Numbered from the stretch's first letter, positions 9,985-18,738 are shown. The stretch is 64,000 nt of DNA from Pseudomonas sp. AKS31 (GCF_023634765.1 NZ_JAMLFX010000001.1:702102-766101); one strand, 5' to 3'. Notes: a model not told the origin generated them from the letters alone. Translations and numbers: made by a program.

Positions 9985-11142
9985 TTACTCCCCTTTGCCG
10001 CCGGCGGCTTTGTCAGCTGCCTGTGCGGGGGCCGGGTTCTTTGCGCCGACATTGGTCGCTTCGGTCGGATTGACCTCGGCGCCCGGTTTGACGAATTGCA
10101 GGCCTTCGGTGATCAGACGATCGCCGGCCTTCAAGCCGTCCTCGATCAGCCACTGGCTGCCAACGGTGCGGCTGGCCTTGAGCTGACGCAACTCGACCTT
10201 GTTGTCCGGACCGACGACCAGTGCGGTCGGCGTGCCTTTGAGGTCGCGGGTCACACCCTGCTGCGGGGCGAGGATCGCGGCACTGTTCACACCCGCCTGC
10301 AACTGGGCGTGGACGAACATGCCAGGCAGCAAGGTGTGATCCGGGTTCGGGAACACGGCGCGCAGGGTCACGGAACCGGTGGTCTGATCGACCGACACTT
10401 CGGAGAATTCCAGCTTACCGTCGAGCTTGTACTGGCTGCCGTCTTCCAGGGTCAGCTTGACCGCAGCGGCGTTATCGCCGGCTTTTTGCAGGCGACCGCT
10501 TTCCAGCTCACGGCGCAGTTCAAGCAGTTCAACCGACGACTGCGTAACGTCGACGTAGATCGGATCCAACTGCTGGATCACGGCCATGGCGTCGGTCTGG
10601 CCGTTGTTGACCAGCGCACCTTCAGTCACGGAAGAACGGCCGATGCGGCCGGAGATCGGCGCGTAGACCTTGGTGTAACGCACGTTGATCTGCGCGCTCT
10701 GCAGCGACGCTTCCGATTCCATGCGGTTGGCCACAGCAGTGTCGTATTCCTGACGGCTCACGGCCTGCTCGTCGACCAGTTGCTTGTAGCGGTCGGAGAT
10801 CGACTTGGTCGAACGCAGGTTGGCTTCGGCGCTTTTCAGGGTCGCTTCATAGACCGAAGGATCGATCTGATACAGCTGCTGGCCGGCTTTGACGTCGGCG
10901 CCTTCCTTGAACAGACGCTTGAGAATGATGCCGTTGACCTGTGGTCGGACTTCCGCGATGCGGAAGGCACTGGTGCGGCCCGGCAGTTCGGAGGTGAGGG
11001 TAAAGGCTTGTGGTTGCAGGGTGACGACGCCGACCTGAGGCGGTGGAGCGGCCGGTGCCGCTTCTTCCTTTTTACATCCGCTGAGCAGCGATGCCAGGGC
11101 GACGGCAGTGACCAGAGCGGTAACAGCTGGCTTGAATTGCAT
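9985..11142 (-). CDS. emhA: RND efflux periplasmic adaptor (MexA/TtgA/EmhA)
   Basis: Membrane-fusion adaptor linking EmhB to EmhC. The frame is open from 11178, but the ATG at 11142 follows GAGGA and begins a lipoprotein signal (MQFKPAVTALVT... ending LLSGC). The mature protein has the lipoyl/barrel-sandwich halves around the coiled-coil hairpin (SAEANLRSTKSISDRYKQLVDE region) and beta-barrel segments. 385 residues. First gene of the operon, with the EmhR operator about 90 bp upstream. Confidence 0.95.
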   Translation of the reverse strand: MQFKPAVTALVTAVALASLLSGCKKEEAAPAAPPPQVGVVTLQPQAFTLTSELPGRTSAFRIAEVRPQVNGIILKRLFKEGADVKAGQQLYQIDPSVYEATLKSAEANLRSTKSISDRYKQLVDEQAVSRQEYDTAVANRMESEASLQSAQINVRYTKVYAPISGRIGRSSVTEGALVNNGQTDAMAVIQQLDPIYVDVTQSSVELLELRRELESGRLQKAGDNAAAVKLTLEDGSQYKLDGKLEFSEVSVDQTTGSVTLRAVFPNPDHTLLPGMFVHAQLQAGVNSAAILAPQQGVTRDLKGTPTALVVGPDNKVELRQLKASRTVGSQWLIEDGLKAGDRLITEGLQFVKPGAEVNPTEATNVGAKNPAPAQAADKAAGGKGE

Positions 11143-11229
11143 GAAGATCCTCGGGTCAGGCGCGCAAAGAGCGCACAAGAAGTGTGTAAGGGTAAAAAAA
11201 GGATACCGGGTGGATAAGTAGCTTGCTAA

Positions 11230-11264
11230 GGAATATACTTACGTTCATGGTTGTTTGTAAATAC
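11230..11264. promoter_or_regulatory. EmhR/TtgR-type operator overlapping the emhABC promoter
   Basis: On the minus strand the sequence TATTTACAAACAACCATGAA continues into CGTAAGTATATTCC; this agrees almost base for base with the TtgR operator known upstream of ttgABC in P. putida (recalled, not searched). A candidate promoter, TTTACA (11261-11256) and TATATT (11237-11232) with an 18-bp spacer, lies inside it, so repressor binding would block emhABC. The divergent emhR start is about 145 bp away, consistent with autoregulation. Confidence 0.85.
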
Positions 11265-11408
11265 CTTTGCCGCGTACCCAACCCGTTACAAAAGTCGTTG
11301 CAAGGTTTGAAATTGTAGGCCGGGGAGCTGATCCGTGAGAGATCGCCCCCTCTTTATTCAGCGGATATTCAGCCATCCCTGAAACATCCTGTTTGAGGTT
11401 TTACTGTC

Positions 11409-12041
11409 ATGGTCCGTCGTACCAAAGAGGAAGCTCAAGAAACCCGTAGCCAGATTCTGGAAGCGGCGGAGAAAGCCTTTTATGAAAGGGGCGTCGCTCG
11501 TACGACGCTGGCCGATATCGCAACAATGGCCGGGGTCACGCGCGGTGCTATTTACTGGCATTTCAGTAACAAGGCTGATCTGGTACAGGCCATGCTGGAT
11601 TCGCTGCGTGAGCCGCTGGATGAATTGGCCAGAGCCAGCGAAAGTGAAGATGAACTCGATCCGTTGGGCTGCATGCGCCAACTGCTGATTCATTTGTTTC
11701 ATCAAGTTGCACTGGACCCGAAAACCCGGCGTATCAACGAAATTCTGTTTCATAAGTGCGAGTTCACCGATGAAATGTGCGATTTGCGCCAACAGCGCCG
11801 GGACGTCAGCCTCGATTGCAACGAGCGCATCGCTCTGACGTTGCGTAATGCGGTCAATCGCGGACAGTTGCCGGAAGATCTCGACACCGCCCGTGCGGCC
11901 ATCAGTATTCACAGCTATATCGATGGCCTTCTGTATGGTTGGCTGCTGGCGCCGGACAGCTTTGAGCTGCATGCCGAGGCCGAACGTTGGGTCGATACAG
12001 GGTTGGATATGCTGCGCCTGAGCCCCAGCCTGCGCAAATGA
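11409..12041 (+). CDS. emhR: TetR-family repressor of the efflux operon (TtgR/EmhR)
   Basis: A 210-residue TetR regulator: N-terminal helix-turn-helix ([21 protein letters not shown], about residues 33-53) and an all-helical ligand-binding domain. TtgR homologues bind antibiotics, flavonoids and solvents and release the operator shared with the pump genes. Divergent from emhABC around that operator, the classic arrangement. The N terminus [13 protein letters not shown] and full length match the family. Confidence 0.95.
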   Translation: MVRRTKEEAQETRSQILEAAEKAFYERGVARTTLADIATMAGVTRGAIYWHFSNKADLVQAMLDSLREPLDELARASESEDELDPLGCMRQLLIHLFHQVALDPKTRRINEILFHKCEFTDEMCDLRQQRRDVSLDCNERIALTLRNAVNRGQLPEDLDTARAAISIHSYIDGLLYGWLLAPDSFELHAEAERWVDTGLDMLRLSPSLRK

Positions 12042-12178
12042 AACAAAATGCGTAATTGGCACAGCCTATGTCAATTGACCTGCTTTTATACCCGTTCGCG
12101 GCGGGGAGTTTAAACGTAGCGAGCTACGCATTTTGTAGGGAATTTGTGTCGTCTGTGTGAACAAGTGTTGGCCGCTTG

Positions 12179-12431
12179 CCCTCACCCCAGCCCTCTCCCA
12201 GAGGGAGAGGGGACTGACCGAGATGTTCTTTCGAGTTACACCGACGTGAAAATCCAGTCGAACTCGGGTTTCAAACATTCCCCGATCGGCTCCCTCTACC
12301 AGAGGGAGAGGGGACTGACCGAGGTGTTCTTTCGAGATACGCCGACCTGAAATATCCAGTCGAACTCAGGTTTTGAACATTCCCGATCGGCTCCCTCTCC
12401 CTCTCCCTCGGGAGAGGGCTGGGGTGAGGGG
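12179..12431. mobile_element. MITE-like element with internal tandem duplication
   Basis: The outer ends are inverted repeats (CCCTCACCCCAGCCCTCTCC and its complement). Inside, a block of about 115 bp running from GAGAGGGGACTGACCGAG through TCCAGTCGAACTC to ATCGGCTCCCTCT occurs twice in tandem with a few substitutions. Three other copies in the window (26723, 44674, 52508) have the same ends and a single core. No coding capacity; non-autonomous and probably moved or spread in trans. Confidence 0.75.
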
Positions 12432-12469
12432 CTACGTACTCAGCCGCGCAATCAATCTCAAGCGAGCAC

Positions 12470-12506
12470 AAAAAAAGCCCCCGACTCTCACAAGTCGGGG
12501 GCTTTT
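12470..12506 (-). terminator. Rho-independent terminator downstream of xenB
   Basis: A 10-bp stem GCCCCCGACT/AGTCGGGGGC with a run of seven A on the plus strand, i.e. a U-run for minus-strand transcripts, 18 bp past the xenB stop. The shorter T4 on the plus side could also stop emhR-side readthrough. Confidence 0.9.
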
Positions 12507-12524
12507 GCATTTCTGCGGTATGCC

Positions 12525-13574
12525 TTAAAGCGTCGGATAGTCGATATAACCCACCGGCCCTTTAGCGTAGAACAACTCCGGACGCGCCTCATTCAACGGC
12601 GCATCAGCCTTCAAACGCGCCGGCAGATCCGGGTTGGCAATGAACGGTACGCCAAACGCCACGGCGTCAGCCTTGCCGCTGGCCAGCCACTCGTTGGCGC
12701 TTTCCTTGGTGAATTTTTCGTTGGCGATGTACGGGCCACCGAAGGCTTCTTTGAGTTGTGGGCCGAGGCTGTCGGCGCCTTCTTTCTCACGGGAGCAGAT
12801 GAACGCGATACCGCGCTTGCCCAGTTCACGTGCGACGTAGGTGAAGGTTTCCGCCAGGTTGTCATCGCCCATGTCGTGGGAATCGGCGCGCGGTGCCAGG
12901 TGCACACCGACACGGCCGGCGCCCCAGACTTCGATCGCGGCGTCAGTCACTTCCAGCAGCAGACGCGCGCGGTTTTCCAGCGAGCCACCGTAGTTGTCAG
13001 TGCGCTGGTTGGTGCTGCTTTGCAGGAACTGGTCGAGCAGGTAACCGTTGGCACCGTGGATTTCCACGCCGTCGAAACCGGCGGCTTTGGCGTTCTCGGC
13101 ACCGGTGCGGTAAGCGTCGACGATGTCGGCGATTTCAGCGGTTTCCAGGGCACGCGGGGTTGGGTAGTCGGCCAGTGGGCGCACCAGGCTGACGTGACCT
13201 TTAGGCTGGATCGCGCTCGGTGCCACCGGCGCTTCACCGTTGAGGTACGACTCGTGAGAGATACGGCCCACGTGCCACAGTTGCAGGAAAATCTTGCCGC
13301 CGGCAGCGTGAATCGCTTTGGTCACGTTGGCCCAGCCGCGCACTTGATCGTTGGACCAGATGCCCGGGGTGTCCGGGTAGCCGACGCCCATTGGCGTTAC
13401 CGAAGTGGCTTCGCTGAGGATCAGGCCAGCGGACGCGCGCTGTACGTAGTATTCAGCCATCAGCGCGTTCGGTACGCGGCCTTCGTCGGCGCGGCAGCGG
13501 GTCAGCGGGGCCATGATGATGCGGTTGGCCAGCTCGATGTCGCCGAGTTTGATCGGATCAAAAATAGTTGCCAT
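12525..13574 (-). CDS. xenB: Old-yellow-enzyme alkene reductase (xenobiotic reductase B type)
   Basis: FMN- and NAD(P)H-dependent ene-reductase of 349 residues, the same length as XenB of P. fluorescens, with family sequences such as RIIMAPLTRCRAD, the substrate-binding pair in EIHGANGYLLDQFLQ and the FMN-binding GVPFIANPDL. XenB-type enzymes reduce electrophilic alkenes, nitrate esters and nitroaromatics. Last gene of an arsR-MFS-xenB transcript, 28 bp after the transporter. Control by an electrophile- or metal-sensing ArsR regulator is plausible. Confidence 0.93.
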   Translation of the reverse strand: MATIFDPIKLGDIELANRIIMAPLTRCRADEGRVPNALMAEYYVQRASAGLILSEATSVTPMGVGYPDTPGIWSNDQVRGWANVTKAIHAAGGKIFLQLWHVGRISHESYLNGEAPVAPSAIQPKGHVSLVRPLADYPTPRALETAEIADIVDAYRTGAENAKAAGFDGVEIHGANGYLLDQFLQSSTNQRTDNYGGSLENRARLLLEVTDAAIEVWGAGRVGVHLAPRADSHDMGDDNLAETFTYVARELGKRGIAFICSREKEGADSLGPQLKEAFGGPYIANEKFTKESANEWLASGKADAVAFGVPFIANPDLPARLKADAPLNEARPELFYAKGPVGYIDYPTL

Positions 13575-13602
13575 GTCTACAACCCTCGTAAGTAAAAGTT
13601 AA

Positions 13603-14769
13603 TCAGTTGGTTGCCGGGGCCAGATCGGCATTGCCGTTCTGACGAAAAGTAATCAGGGTCACCAGCAGGGCGAGCACTGCCAGTGCGGCGGCTGCCAGCG
13701 GTACGCGGGTCAGGCCGTAGCCGTGAGCGATAACGCTGCCGCCGACCCAGGCGCCGAGGGCATTGCCGACGTTGAACGCGCCGATGTTCAGGGTCGAGAC
13801 CAGGTTCGGTGCCGCTTTGCCGAAGGTCACCACGTTGACTTGCAGCGCCGGTACGGCGGCGAAACACGCGGTGGCCCAGAGGAACAGGGTGATTTCAGTC
13901 GGGATCAGCGCAACGCTGGTCCAGGTCAGCACGGTGGAGACCACGGCCATGGCGATGAACACGCCAATCAACGTGGCGGCCATGCCTTTGTCGGCGAGTT
14001 TGCCGCCGATGATGTTGCCTACGGTCAGGCCCAGGCCGATCAGCATCAGCGTCCAGGTCACGCCACGCGGCGACACACCGGTGACTTCGCCGAGCAGCGG
14101 GGCGACGTAGGTGAACAGGGTGAATACGGACGCGGCGAACAGCGCGGTCATGCTCAGCGATAGCCAGATCCCCGCACCTTTGAGGGCGGCGAGTTCGGCG
14201 CGCATGTCGAGTTTCTCTTCGTCACGCTTGGCCGGCAGGAAACGGATCAGGCCGATCAGGGCAATCACACCGATGACGGTCACCGCCCAGAAGGTCGAGC
14301 GCCAGCCGTATTGCTGACCCAGCGCAGTGCCCAGCGGCACACCGAGGACGTTGGCCAGGGTCAAGCCGGTGAACATCAAAGCCACCGCCGACGCACGCTT
14401 GTTGGCCGGCACCAGATTCGCCGCGACGACAGAACCGATGCCGAAAAACGCACCATGGCACAGCGCCGTGATCACTCGGGCGAACATCAGCACGTTGTAG
14501 TCACTGGCAATGGCGCAGAGCAGGTTGCCGACAATAAAGATGCCCATCAACGCCACCAGGGCTGCCTTGCGCGGCAGTCTGGCCGTGGCCATTGCCATGA
14601 ACGGCGCACCGATCGCCACGCCGAGGGCGTAACCGGTCACCAGCCAGCCGGCGCCGGGGATCGACACACCGAGGTCGGCCGCCACATTGGGCAGCAGGCC
14701 CATGATGACGAATTCGGTGGTGCCGATGGCAAAGGCGCTCAAGGCGAGTATGAGGAGCGAGAGGGGCAT
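13603..14769 (-). CDS. MFS transporter, AraJ/sugar-efflux type
   Basis: A 388-residue, 12-helix major-facilitator exporter beginning MPLSLLILALSAFAIGTTEFV, the hallmark N terminus of the DHA1 AraJ/YdhP-like family. The conserved loop motif region GAPFMAMATARLPRK lies between helices 2 and 3. It sits between arsR and xenB in the same orientation with short gaps, suggesting export of the compound, or its product, handled by XenB. The substrate cannot be told from sequence. Confidence 0.9.
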   Translation of the reverse strand: MPLSLLILALSAFAIGTTEFVIMGLLPNVAADLGVSIPGAGWLVTGYALGVAIGAPFMAMATARLPRKAALVALMGIFIVGNLLCAIASDYNVLMFARVITALCHGAFFGIGSVVAANLVPANKRASAVALMFTGLTLANVLGVPLGTALGQQYGWRSTFWAVTVIGVIALIGLIRFLPAKRDEEKLDMRAELAALKGAGIWLSLSMTALFAASVFTLFTYVAPLLGEVTGVSPRGVTWTLMLIGLGLTVGNIIGGKLADKGMAATLIGVFIAMAVVSTVLTWTSVALIPTEITLFLWATACFAAVPALQVNVVTFGKAAPNLVSTLNIGAFNVGNALGAWVGGSVIAHGYGLTRVPLAAAALAVLALLVTLITFRQNGNADLAPATN

Positions 14770-14803
14770 GCAGGTTTCCTTGTCGGCTGGCTGACGTTAA
14801 GGG

Positions 14804-15106
14804 TCAGAGCTCTTTACTGAGGGTGCTGAGGAACGCCTGGATGACGTCCTCGTTACGTTTGAAAAAGTGCCATTGACCGGCCTTCTGGCTGCTGATCAGA
14901 CCGGCGCGTTGCAACGTTGCGAGGTGTGCCGAAACGGTCGACTGCGACAGGCCGCAGCGTTGATCGATCTGCCCGGCGCAAATGCCGTACTCGTGGTTGT
15001 GCAACTGTTCCGGAAATTCGTTCTTCGGGTCTTTCAGCCAGTTGAGGATGTCTCGCCGTACCGGGTGCGCCAGGGCTTTTATTATTTCGTCGAGGTCGAG
15101 GTTCAT
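14804..15106 (-). CDS. ArsR-family transcriptional regulator
   Basis: A 100-residue winged-helix regulator (IIKALAHPVRRDILNWL, then a recognition helix in CGLSQSTVSAHLATLQRAGL). A single CAGQ cysteine precedes the helix-turn-helix and no classical metal-binding CxC cluster is evident, so it may sense a reactive chemical rather than a metal. First gene of the arsR-MFS-xenB operon, divergent from acpH; three repeated operator-like boxes lie in the shared 170-bp gap. Confidence 0.9.
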   Translation of the reverse strand: MNLDLDEIIKALAHPVRRDILNWLKDPKNEFPEQLHNHEYGICAGQIDQRCGLSQSTVSAHLATLQRAGLISSQKAGQWHFFKRNEDVIQAFLSTLSKEL

Positions 15107-15134
15107 GGCAGGGTGCTCACAATGTGTACAACGC

Positions 15135-15234
15135 TATATCGCGATGAGGCGAACTTTAAATCGTTAGATCGCGATACACCAATATGATTTTGATCTGACG
15201 TCAGCATAAATTGGTATATCGCGTTATAACGATA
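15135..15234. promoter_or_regulatory. Three candidate ArsR boxes, ATCG-N8-CGAT
   Basis: Two exact ATCG-N8-CGAT inverted repeats (15160-15175 and 15218-15233, the latter extended to TATCG-N8-CGATA) and one with a single mismatch (15138-15153). The gap is otherwise AT-rich. They lie between the divergent arsR and acpH starts, as expected for autoregulation. Assignment to this ArsR protein is inference. Confidence 0.6.
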
Positions 15235-15276
15235 CTTGGGTGTATGACTTATGGGGCGCAGTGCTAAGCTGCGCCC

Positions 15277-15855
15277 ATGAACTATCTCGCACATTTACAC
15301 CTCGGAGGCCAGCGCCCCGGGCAACTGCTTGGCAGTCTGTATGGCGATTTCGTCAAAGGTCGGCTGCAAGGGCAGTTTGCGCCGGAGGTGGAGGCGGCCA
15401 TTCAACTGCATCGACGGATTGACGTGTTCACTGACCGCCATCCGCTGGTGGACATCGCCCTCGGCCGATTTTCCGACACGCGCCGGCGCTATGCCGGGAT
15501 CGTGCTCGACGTGTTTTTCGATCATTGCCTGGCGCGGGACTGGACGCTGTATGCCAATCAGCCGCTGGAGCACTTCACCGCCGATGTGTATCGGGTGCTG
15601 TCCCGTGAACCGCAATTGCCCGAACGGCTGGCGAAGATCGCCCCGCACATGGTCGCCAACGACTGGTTGGGCTCGTATCAGGAATTCGAAGTGCTGGAGC
15701 AAGTGTTGCGCGGCATCTCGCGGCGGTTGAGTCGGCCGGAAGAGCTGGCGGGGGCGATGCAGGAATTGCGGCGGTTGTATGAGCCGTTGAGCGATGACTT
15801 CCGCTTGTTCTACCCGCAGCTCCAGGACTTTTCTCAACTCTCTCAGACAACCTGA
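15277..15855 (+). CDS. acpH: Acyl carrier protein phosphodiesterase
   Basis: A 192-residue AcpH-family (DUF479) protein beginning MNYLAHLHLGG, with the metal/active-site HD-like segments IQLHRRIDVFTDRHP and VFFDHCLARDW. AcpH removes the 4'-phosphopantetheine arm from holo-ACP. Monocistronic; followed immediately by a REPIN. The start is the family start. Confidence 0.92.
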   Translation: MNYLAHLHLGGQRPGQLLGSLYGDFVKGRLQGQFAPEVEAAIQLHRRIDVFTDRHPLVDIALGRFSDTRRRYAGIVLDVFFDHCLARDWTLYANQPLEHFTADVYRVLSREPQLPERLAKIAPHMVANDWLGSYQEFEVLEQVLRGISRRLSRPEELAGAMQELRRLYEPLSDDFRLFYPQLQDFSQLSQTT

Positions 15856-15859
15856 ATCC

Positions 15860-15952
15860 CTGTGGGAGCTGGCTTGCCAGCGATGGCGTCGACACATCCA
15901 ACTTATATGTCGACTGGTCTGCCGCTATCGCTGGCAAGCCAGCTCCCACAGG
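15860..15952. repeat. REPIN, family B (TGTGGGAGCTGGCTTGCCAGCGATG type)
   Basis: Two inverted family-B REP copies separated by about 40 bp, in the convergent acpH/olsA gap. One of seven such REPINs in the window. Confidence 0.93.
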
Positions 15953-15980
15953 GTCTCAGGGTGATTTCAGGATTTGTATA

Positions 15981-16772
15981 TCAGGCAGCGATTGCCGGGC
16001 GCATTGGCGATTGTCGGGTTTCCGGAATCGCACCAAACAACGCCTTCTGCACCGCCTGCTGCGCTTCAAACGCCAGCGCCGCACGTTCACGACCCTGACA
16101 GGCAAGCGGCTTGAGCAGGTGCACTTCGACATCGCCGCAATCATTGCTGAACAGGCGCATCAGGTGCGACAGCAGATCGTCATCCCCAATGAACGGCGCC
16201 AGTGCGTCGATTTCACCGTCACGCAGATAACGGATCGCCACCGGTTGCAGCATCACCTCGGAATCAATCGCCGCTGCCAGCAAGCGTCCATGAAAGGTAC
16301 GCAGCGAGCGGCCATCGGTGGTGGTGCCCTCGGGGAACATTAACAGCGAATGGTCGGTTTGCAGGTGACGGGTCATCTGTTTGCGGATCAACTGGCTGTC
16401 GCCCGAACCGCGACGGATGAACAGGCTGCCAGCCTTCGCCGCGAGCCAACCGGCCACCGGCCAGGTGCGTACTTCGGCTTTGGACAGAAACGACAGCGGC
16501 GTCAGCATGCCGAGCAGCGGAATATCGGTCCACGACACATGATTGCTGACCCACAGCATCGGCTGTTTCGGCAACTCGCCGTGCACGGTCACGCGAAAGG
16601 GCAGGGCATTGCTCAGGCGCGCCATAAAGAAGCGCGACCAGCGCTGGCGCCGCTCCATCGAATGCGCCAGGCCAATCCGTTCAAACACGCCAAAGACGCT
16701 GGCCATGGTCAAACCCAGTGCCACCACCAACAACACTCGCGCGATTCGCGCGTACACGCGCAACCGGCTCAT
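15981..16772 (-). CDS. olsA: Lyso-ornithine lipid O-acyltransferase (PlsC family)
   Basis: A 263-residue 1-acyl-glycerol-3-phosphate acyltransferase-family protein: N-terminal membrane helix, then motif I NHVSWTD, with FIRRGSG and the FPEGTTTDG motif further on. The frame extends 120 codons upstream, but the ATG at 16772 overlaps the olsB stop by one base (TGATG) and begins at the normal family N terminus. Following olsB it is best read as OlsA, which adds the ester-linked acyl chain to lyso-ornithine lipid. Confidence 0.9.
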   Translation of the reverse strand: MSRLRVYARIARVLLVVALGLTMASVFGVFERIGLAHSMERRQRWSRFFMARLSNALPFRVTVHGELPKQPMLWVSNHVSWTDIPLLGMLTPLSFLSKAEVRTWPVAGWLAAKAGSLFIRRGSGDSQLIRKQMTRHLQTDHSLLMFPEGTTTDGRSLRTFHGRLLAAAIDSEVMLQPVAIRYLRDGEIDALAPFIGDDDLLSHLMRLFSNDCGDVEVHLLKPLACQGRERAALAFEAQQAVQKALFGAIPETRQSPMRPAIAA

Positions 16773-17527
16773 CACACGGCCGCCTTGAAGTGCTTGGCGT
16801 AGCGCGGGCAGAGTTCGTCGCGCTTGAGCAGGATAAACACGTCGGCAACCTGGAAGTCTTCGTCCCAGCACGGCTCGCCACAGATTTTCGCGCCCAGGCG
16901 CATATAAGCCTTGAGCAGCGGCGGCATTTCCGCGATCACGTTGGAAGGGATATCCAGCGTCGGCAGCGGATTTTTCGGCTCGGCGCGCAGGTTTTCGGTG
17001 CACAGATAACGTTCGCGCAGGCGCTGCATGATCGCGTGGGCCTGGATACCGCCGTCCTGCATCGGAATGCTCGCGCAACCCATCAAGTAGCTGTAACCGC
17101 CCTGATTCAATACTTCGGCCAATTCGCCCCACAACACCGCAATGGTGCCGCCGTTGCGATAGGCCGGGTCGACGCAGGTGCGGCCGATTTCGAGGATCGG
17201 GCCTTGCAGATGCGCGAGGCCGTGCAGGCTGAATTCTTCTTCGCTGTAAAACTTGCCGAGGCTGCTGGCGGCGGTGTGATCGAGCAGGCGGGTGGTCGCG
17301 ACCAGACGGCCGGTGTTCAAGTCACGCACGCCGATATGGCTGCAGTGAACATCATAATCATCCATGTCCAGACCCAGTTCCGCGCCTTTCAGTTTGGCGT
17401 TGAACTCGCCGCTGAAGACGTTGAAGCGCAAGGCCTGGGCTTGCTGCAAGGCCTCGGCGCCGACCAGGCGTTCGGCTTGCAGGCGGCGTTCATTGCCGGT
17501 GTCGCTGATGCGGGCGATCTGAGTCAT
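16772..17527 (-). CDS. olsB: L-ornithine N-alpha-acyltransferase
   Basis: A 251-residue GNAT-like acyltransferase of the OlsB family that transfers 3-hydroxyacyl from ACP to ornithine, the first step of ornithine-lipid synthesis. Family segments include [26 protein letters not shown] and [10 protein letters not shown]. It is translationally coupled to olsA, as in other pseudomonads. Ornithine lipids replace phospholipids when phosphate is scarce; a weak Pho-box-like sequence lies upstream. Confidence 0.92.
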   Translation of the reverse strand: MTQIARISDTGNERRLQAERLVGAEALQQAQALRFNVFSGEFNAKLKGAELGLDMDDYDVHCSHIGVRDLNTGRLVATTRLLDHTAASSLGKFYSEEEFSLHGLAHLQGPILEIGRTCVDPAYRNGGTIAVLWGELAEVLNQGGYSYLMGCASIPMQDGGIQAHAIMQRLRERYLCTENLRAEPKNPLPTLDIPSNVIAEMPPLLKAYMRLGAKICGEPCWDEDFQVADVFILLKRDELCPRYAKHFKAAV

Positions 17528-17644
17528 GTGAATCTCCGTACGGGCCTTTAACCCGTCGTGGGTTGCAGCCGATCGACTTTCTTTATGCAGCCGTGTTGTG
17601 CAAAGTCAGGCTATGTAGCCCCGGTGTCATCGCCATGAACGTTC

Positions 17645-17663
17645 GGTGATGCTTATATGACAG
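17645..17663 (-). promoter_or_regulatory. Possible Pho box upstream of olsBA
   Basis: The minus strand reads CTGTCATATAAGCATCACC. The first half matches the Pho box (CTGTCAT) exactly with an AT-rich spacer; the second half matches only partly (about 4 of 7). It is about 120 bp before olsB and just before the divergent gene at 17681. Confidence 0.35.
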
Positions 17664-17680
17664 CCCACAAGGAGCCGCTT

Positions 17681-18559
17681 ATGCCCTGGCCAGATCTGCT
17701 GCACCGCCGTGAACGATTGCCCGCCGTTGCTGACCTGACCGAGGGTTTTTCGACGTTGTTGCAGCAACTGGGCAACGTCACCCCGTTCGAATTGGCGGTC
17801 GCGGGCGGGCGGCGGATGGCGACGCCGGGGCTGGCGTTTCTGGTCGGTTATCAGGCGGCCTTGCGCATGCTGTGGCCGAGCGCACCGCTGAGCCTTGGTG
17901 CGTTGTGCGCGACCGAACAGCGCAGTCTGCGCCCGGCGGACATGCAGACACGGCTTAGCGATTTGCGTCTGCATGGACGCAAGGATTTCGTCACCGCCGG
18001 CGATGCGGCGGACTGGCTGTTGATCGCTGCACGCAGTGAGGACCCCGGTGAAACGCCGCGTCTGAGTCTGGCCGTGGTGTACCCCGGCGAACCCGGCGTG
18101 ACCGTGGAAAAACTGCCGGCGCTGCCGTTGATGCCGGACATCAGTCATGGCCGCCTGCAACTGGATGGCGCGTTGTGCGAATTGCTCGCGGGCGATGGTT
18201 GGGACGCTTACGTCAAACCGTTTCGCACGCTGGAAGATGTCTACGTGCTGAGCGCGATGACTGCGTGGCTATATGGCGTCGGCCAGGACAGTGACTGGCC
18301 GCAGGCGCTGCAATTGCGCTTGCTGGCGCTGTTGGCCGGGTGCGCGGAGGCGAGTCGGCAGCCACCGAACAATCCGGCCGGGCATGTGTTGCTGGGTGGC
18401 TTGTTTGCGCAGTTTGAGGCGCTGGAGGGGGAGGTGAGTCAGGCTTTGGCTGACGGTCCGGCAGAGTGGGCGCAGATGTGGCAGCGCGATCAAAGCGTGA
18501 TGCAGTTGGCGGCGGGGGCTCGGGCCAAGCGCTTGGCCAAGGCTCTGGTGGTGTCCTGA
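17681..18559 (+). CDS. Acyl-CoA dehydrogenase-like protein, degenerate/short
   Basis: 292 residues. The middle part resembles the acyl-CoA dehydrogenase central beta-domain: HGRKDFVTAGDAADWLL, then a ShGrLqLdG-like stretch (SHGRLQLDGAL) and a helical segment with FRTLEDVYVLSAM. It is much shorter than a 380-600-residue dehydrogenase and lacks an obvious C-terminal catalytic-base domain, so it may be inactive or have another role. The start at 17681 follows AAGGAG; an ATG at 17657 has no such site. Divergent from olsBA. Confidence 0.7.
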   Translation: MPWPDLLHRRERLPAVADLTEGFSTLLQQLGNVTPFELAVAGGRRMATPGLAFLVGYQAALRMLWPSAPLSLGALCATEQRSLRPADMQTRLSDLRLHGRKDFVTAGDAADWLLIAARSEDPGETPRLSLAVVYPGEPGVTVEKLPALPLMPDISHGRLQLDGALCELLAGDGWDAYVKPFRTLEDVYVLSAMTAWLYGVGQDSDWPQALQLRLLALLAGCAEASRQPPNNPAGHVLLGGLFAQFEALEGEVSQALADGPAEWAQMWQRDQSVMQLAAGARAKRLAKALVVS

Positions 18560-18566
18560 CTGGCCC

Positions 18567-18659
18567 CATCGCTGGCAAGCCAGCTCCCACAGGTTTCACA
18601 GGTGATCACAAAATTTGTATTCACTAAAGAACCTTGTGGGAGCTGGCTTGCCAGCGATG
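18567..18659. repeat. REPIN, family B
   Basis: Inverted family-B pair with REP cores pointing outward relative to the copy at 15860, about 93 bp in all, immediately after the dehydrogenase-like gene. Confidence 0.92.
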
Positions 18660-18738
18660 GCGATCTTATGGATAGCAAAATCTCAAATGTGTCATGAACT
18701 CCGACTAGTCTCAGCAGGTTCCCCCAAGAGCCCTCACC

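Noticed and set aside
15981-17132. Longer 383-residue version of the OlsA protein
   Set aside because: The extra N terminus is out-of-frame olsB sequence; the TGATG overlap gives a clear start at 16772.
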